Source: Pelargonium tetragonum (Eukaryota > Streptophyta > Magnoliopsida > Geraniales > Geraniaceae). Taken from it: a stretch of 64,000 bases of DNA. The DNA is taken from assembly GCA_036897445.1 (NCBI GenBank), contig JAYMTL010000013.1, positions 1 through 64,000 of the forward strand, written 5' to 3'. A program made the translations under genes and the position numbers. The notes under the pieces were generated by a model. It searched no databases, was not told the origin of the DNA, and saw only the letters and a program-made list of their open reading frames with translations. Positions 60,331 to 64,000 of the stretch are shown here, one piece after another; positions within the stretch are counted from its first letter, which is position 1, and every line of letters begins with the position of its first letter.

Positions 60331-63300
60331 GGGTTTCAATTATTCTTACTTGAAATTTAAAAGCACAAAGTACGCGTAAAAGGGATCTAAATTACATACA
60401 TATATCGAAGAGCCTATACTCTAACCCCTACCTTGTGGTGCATTCTTTACGTTTCCCATTTTAGACGTCAAAACCCCCTTTCTAAAAAAGGCATTATATG
60501 CGTACACTAGCTTTCTTTAGTACAGCACGAATTGAAGCTGAGGAGCGCACAAAAAGGAATAACCAAATTTCTCAAGGAGAGCTTTATTTTCTATACTACC
60601 TTAAAGTTATGTAATTAAAAGATTTAGGATAGGATATGTGCTCCTATAGCTAGTGGGTTTTGGCACAAAGTAAACAAATCCTAGTTTTACACGAAGGCCC
60701 CTGCTATTCCTATTTAAAAGGAGGCTCTTAGATCCGGTAATATAAAAGTTTCGCCGCCGGGTTACTCGAATTAGTTAAATCTCTATACTTTTCAGGTTTC
60801 TTATGTACACAGGATCCTTTAAACTTATAGTATAACAAAAGCTTTTAGCCCTTTTATTATAGAGCACGATCCCTTGTCTGACTGGCGATTAAACCTACAG
60901 AGGAGTCCCTGATATTAAGAGCTTCCGTTCGGGTAGCTGGAAATTTGACAAAGTTTAAGTAAGAGTCCTGCAGTAAAACACAAGGTGATGATAGTAAGTC
61001 CAGTTAACATTCTCTTTATTTAATTACAAGGAAACTCTCAATTCTTTTTGTTTGCTTTAGTCCCGTCTTTTTTATTAAGTTTTGATTTTAGCGAGTCCAC
61101 TAACTAAGGGGTATCTCAAGAGAGATAGCACAGAAAATTTTATATACTTAACTCTAGAATTCTAAAAGGAACTCAAACTTCTTTTTCTTTCTATATACTT
61201 TTATGTACTGGCAGTTAATATATAAAAATATAAAAAAGCTCCACTAAAAACTAAAAATAAATAGAATAGTCAAGGACCCCTTTATTTGAAAATGTGCTTA
61301 AACACACCCCAACCTAGGTCAGTAAAGTCCTCAATATTTTTAATTAACTAAGGGCCTCAGTTCTGAGTCCGAGAGAATTTAGTAACTTACTCCTTAGGTT
61401 TTTTAGAAGTGTTACCTGCAGCTGCTGTTTGGTAACTATAATAAAAGGTATGTAGTTGTACTATATATAGGATTCTTACGCCTCCTCGTATCACATAGAG
61501 TATAATACGAATAAGGTAAGGGCGAGAGTTCTTTATTATCATATCAATAGCTAGTTATACCTTTTGATTGAAGTGAGAGAAGTCTAAGCGCCGGCTTCTG
61601 TATCAGGTACTTTAATTTACTAATATTAGTTAGAAGTTCCATTGACTTAAGAGAGTCGCTTTCAACTTATAAACAAGAGAAAGATAAGACTTACTCGCTC
61701 GAGTCTAGTAAACAAATTCATCCTCAAAAGTCGTATTTTTTAAGGGCTCTAAAGACAAAAATTCCGTAGTAGAATGCGTAGTAATACCCTACCGACGAGG
61801 ATACGTGTTCAGATATTTCGTTGTTAGACTTTTAAGCCTCTTTTTGTAAGGATGATTTTTTACTACCTATCATTCTAGCACCGGCACCGTAATCATGAAG
61901 CCTAGACATTTTCACAATTTAGTGATTTGAGAAAGGCTCCACTTAGGACTTGAAGCTTACTATTTTTATGAAATTTCTCTTTCGTTGGGACCTGTTATAT
62001 ATATAAAACCCCTTGCCGGAAACCTTTCCTTTACCAAAATCCAGGAGAACCCGAGGCTTCCTAAATTCTTAAATACAGAACGCGGAAATCCTTACGACCT
62101 CGTGATAGGAATATATCTAAAACTTAACTTACTTTAAAGTCCTTAGTTAATACTTTATCGAACCGGTTAATATAAGGGGAGATTCTCTATAAGGACATAG
62201 AACCACTTTAGAAAAACTTGCAAATTTGACTATAATAAAAATAATGGGTTATACAACTTTTGGAAGCATACTTTAAGCCCGTAAAACTTAATTAAATTCA
62301 TTTCTGTCGCTTCCGAACCTTCCTTATGGTATAAAAATTTTACAAACTGCGTAGTTATGAGAAACCCTATAAATGCAGACACCCTCGCTTTAAAATCATT
62401 TTTTATGGCAGATACTTCGCCAAGTTATTTACAATGGATTTTATAAAGGGACTCTAAGGAAAACGGAGGAAAAACTAACTATAGATATGCGTTACAAAAA
62501 GTGTCTAGAATACGAAACGGAAAAGTCTTTATTTTTTCAATACCTTGTGAGATATACCTCAGTACTAAGGGGACATAACCCAGACAGAATCCACACCCTG
62601 TTTAGGCTTTAAGGCTCCTGTACCTTTTAACTTACAGCTGCTTAAATACAAGAAAAATCTTTTCTTAAGTGGCATTTTCCCTAGTCTTAACGGGTCTCTT
62701 TTTATTGACTTTTACCTAAAGTCACTTTATTGAAGTCTTTCAACACGCATTGGATAACTCAAGTCTACCAGCACGGCGTTGCTCGTTTATCTTGTAATTT
62801 GTATATAATTTTTAAAGTAAACTTTGGGTGAAGAGGCATAAACCTCTGCTTAAAAAAGGATACCTAAAAAGCTTTTTTCGCAAAGTTTTTTCTTATATAA
62901 AATAGATTCTTGGTCATTACGATATCTTATAACTTACGACAAAAAGGGATAATGTCTTAAGTACAAAAAAAATTCTGGTCAAATCTCCTCTTACTATTAT
63001 AGTCTTGCTCTAAGGAAAGGGAGGAAGTCTATCTATTCTATTAAAAGGGATTCTCGTATTAGGGTGTTCTATTTACTTCTATATTAATTTAGTTAGGTTT
63101 AGGTTTTTATGGGGCGGCGAAAAGCAAGGCATTTAAGATAAGAAACTCGAAAAATTTTGAGATACCCGCAGAGTAATAGAACTTTAACTTGTAAGTTTTT
63201 TTCAAGGGAACCCCGGTATAGTGCGCTTTTATCATTAAAATTTAGGTTTTGTATTAACCATCCATCCATCTACGCTATTCAAAGGTAGCACAAAACAAAT

Positions 63301-64000
63301 ACAAAGTCATAAGAAACCGTTACACTTTAATTAAGCCTATAGTTGATCGTAAATTTCACTAAAATTAGAATGTTTCTAAACTACTATAAAATCAAAGTTT
63401 CCTAAGTAGACTGGCTTTCAGTTTGTAGTAGAGAACCCACGTATCATTCCAAAATTTCCTAAGAACCCACCCCGGTTTTACTTTAAGATTATACGTTTAG
63501 TATAAGATTGTATAGGAACCCTATTTAAAATCTCTGAAAACTAAGTGAATTAGATATTAGCAACCTTCCAAAGTTAATACTCGAACAGGGCCCGCGGAAA
63601 AGTCCTAGGTTCAAAAGTCGACTTATCACAAGGCCTCCCCACAGCGCAACCCCGTTCTTTACGCAGTTTTAGTTGGCACAAGATCCGCGCATTGTAGGAG
63701 ATGCAAGTCCTTGAAATATTTTCTTCTTATTATCCTTAAGCAGAAGCTTTCGTAACATCTAAGTCCTTTCGATTACTGAATTGTACTTTATCCTATGCAA
63801 CCCGTTTAAAAACGGGAGACCTAATGATATATATAAGCTTCATCCGAAGAATATATAAGACTGTAAATCCTACTTTGATTTTATTAAAACCTGTTCCCGG
63901 AAAAACTCTAAAAAGAAGAAGTTAAAAGTATGAACATGGAGGAAGATTTCTGGGTATGTTTGTTAAACCAAGAGAACCCGTTAATTAATACACAGCTCCA
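60331..64000. other. gene-free background DNA to the end of the window
   Basis: No gene, RNA or mobile element is recognised. Bases 63854-63873 repeat 8473-8492 with one mismatch. Confidence 0.6.

Noticed and set aside
1-64000. CRISPR array, rRNA genes, group I/II introns, or a protein-coding operon
   Set aside because: No regularly spaced identical repeats, no conserved rRNA core words and no intron domain V were noticed when reading both strands.
1-64000. Promoter-like TTGACA/TATAAT pairs
   Set aside because: These words are too frequent in AT-rich sequence to be called without a gene or transcript downstream.

Overview
What the window is. The 64 kb are AT-rich (by eye about 35% GC) and hold no protein-coding gene that I can recognise on either strand. 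Every standard-code open frame is short (the longest starting at ATG is 112 codons) and has no family signature. At this base composition a stop is expected about every 14 codons, so a few frames of 100 codons are expected by chance. The only well-formed gene is one tRNA, an organelle-type tRNA-Ile(CAU) at 50410-50483 that closely resembles the plant mitochondrial trnI-CAU. A degenerate trnQ-like gene (45499-45575), a trnK-like fragment (36831-36885) and several lone T-arm-like remnants point the same way. My best reading, and it is only inference, is gene-poor DNA of organellar (streptophyte mitochondrial-like) type, either in a very expanded organelle genome or in a nuclear integrant. The GC content is lower than usual for land-plant mitochondria, CpG is not obviously depleted, and the species cannot be named.

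Layout. Bases 1 to about 640 differ in texture from the rest: T-rich with ordinary TG and CA. From about 640 onward most of the window is one monotonous background, called here 'the sea'. It is punctuated every 60 to 120 bases by a short quasi-palindrome of the form A/G-run, GG, 1-4 bases, CC, C/T-run. I found no ancestral coding sequence in it. Set in the sea are short islands with fewer such motifs: 5161-6060, 7841-8130, 8781-9290, 21280-21600, 31047-31865, 40961-41248 and 58140-58310. At least four islands share repeated sequence with one another. Some look like remains of Lys/Ala/Pro/Ser-rich coding sequence, probably a mobile-element family, in frames poor in TGA but containing TAA and TAG. 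Two explanations compete: a code in which TAA and TAG are sense, or C-to-T decay that turned CAA/CAG into TAA/TAG. I cannot decide between them from sequence alone, and at least one island favours decay.

Structural features. There is a 25-bp perfect inverted repeat bounding a 145-bp MITE-like unit (17098-17242), a 40-base near-perfect palindrome (39410-39449), a 12-bp-arm palindrome (25976-26000), an exact 50-bp tandem duplication (38761-38866), and several short dispersed repeats.

How it works together. There is no operon, pathway or gene cluster to describe. The plausible functional content is the trnI gene. Everything else reads as decayed or structural DNA.
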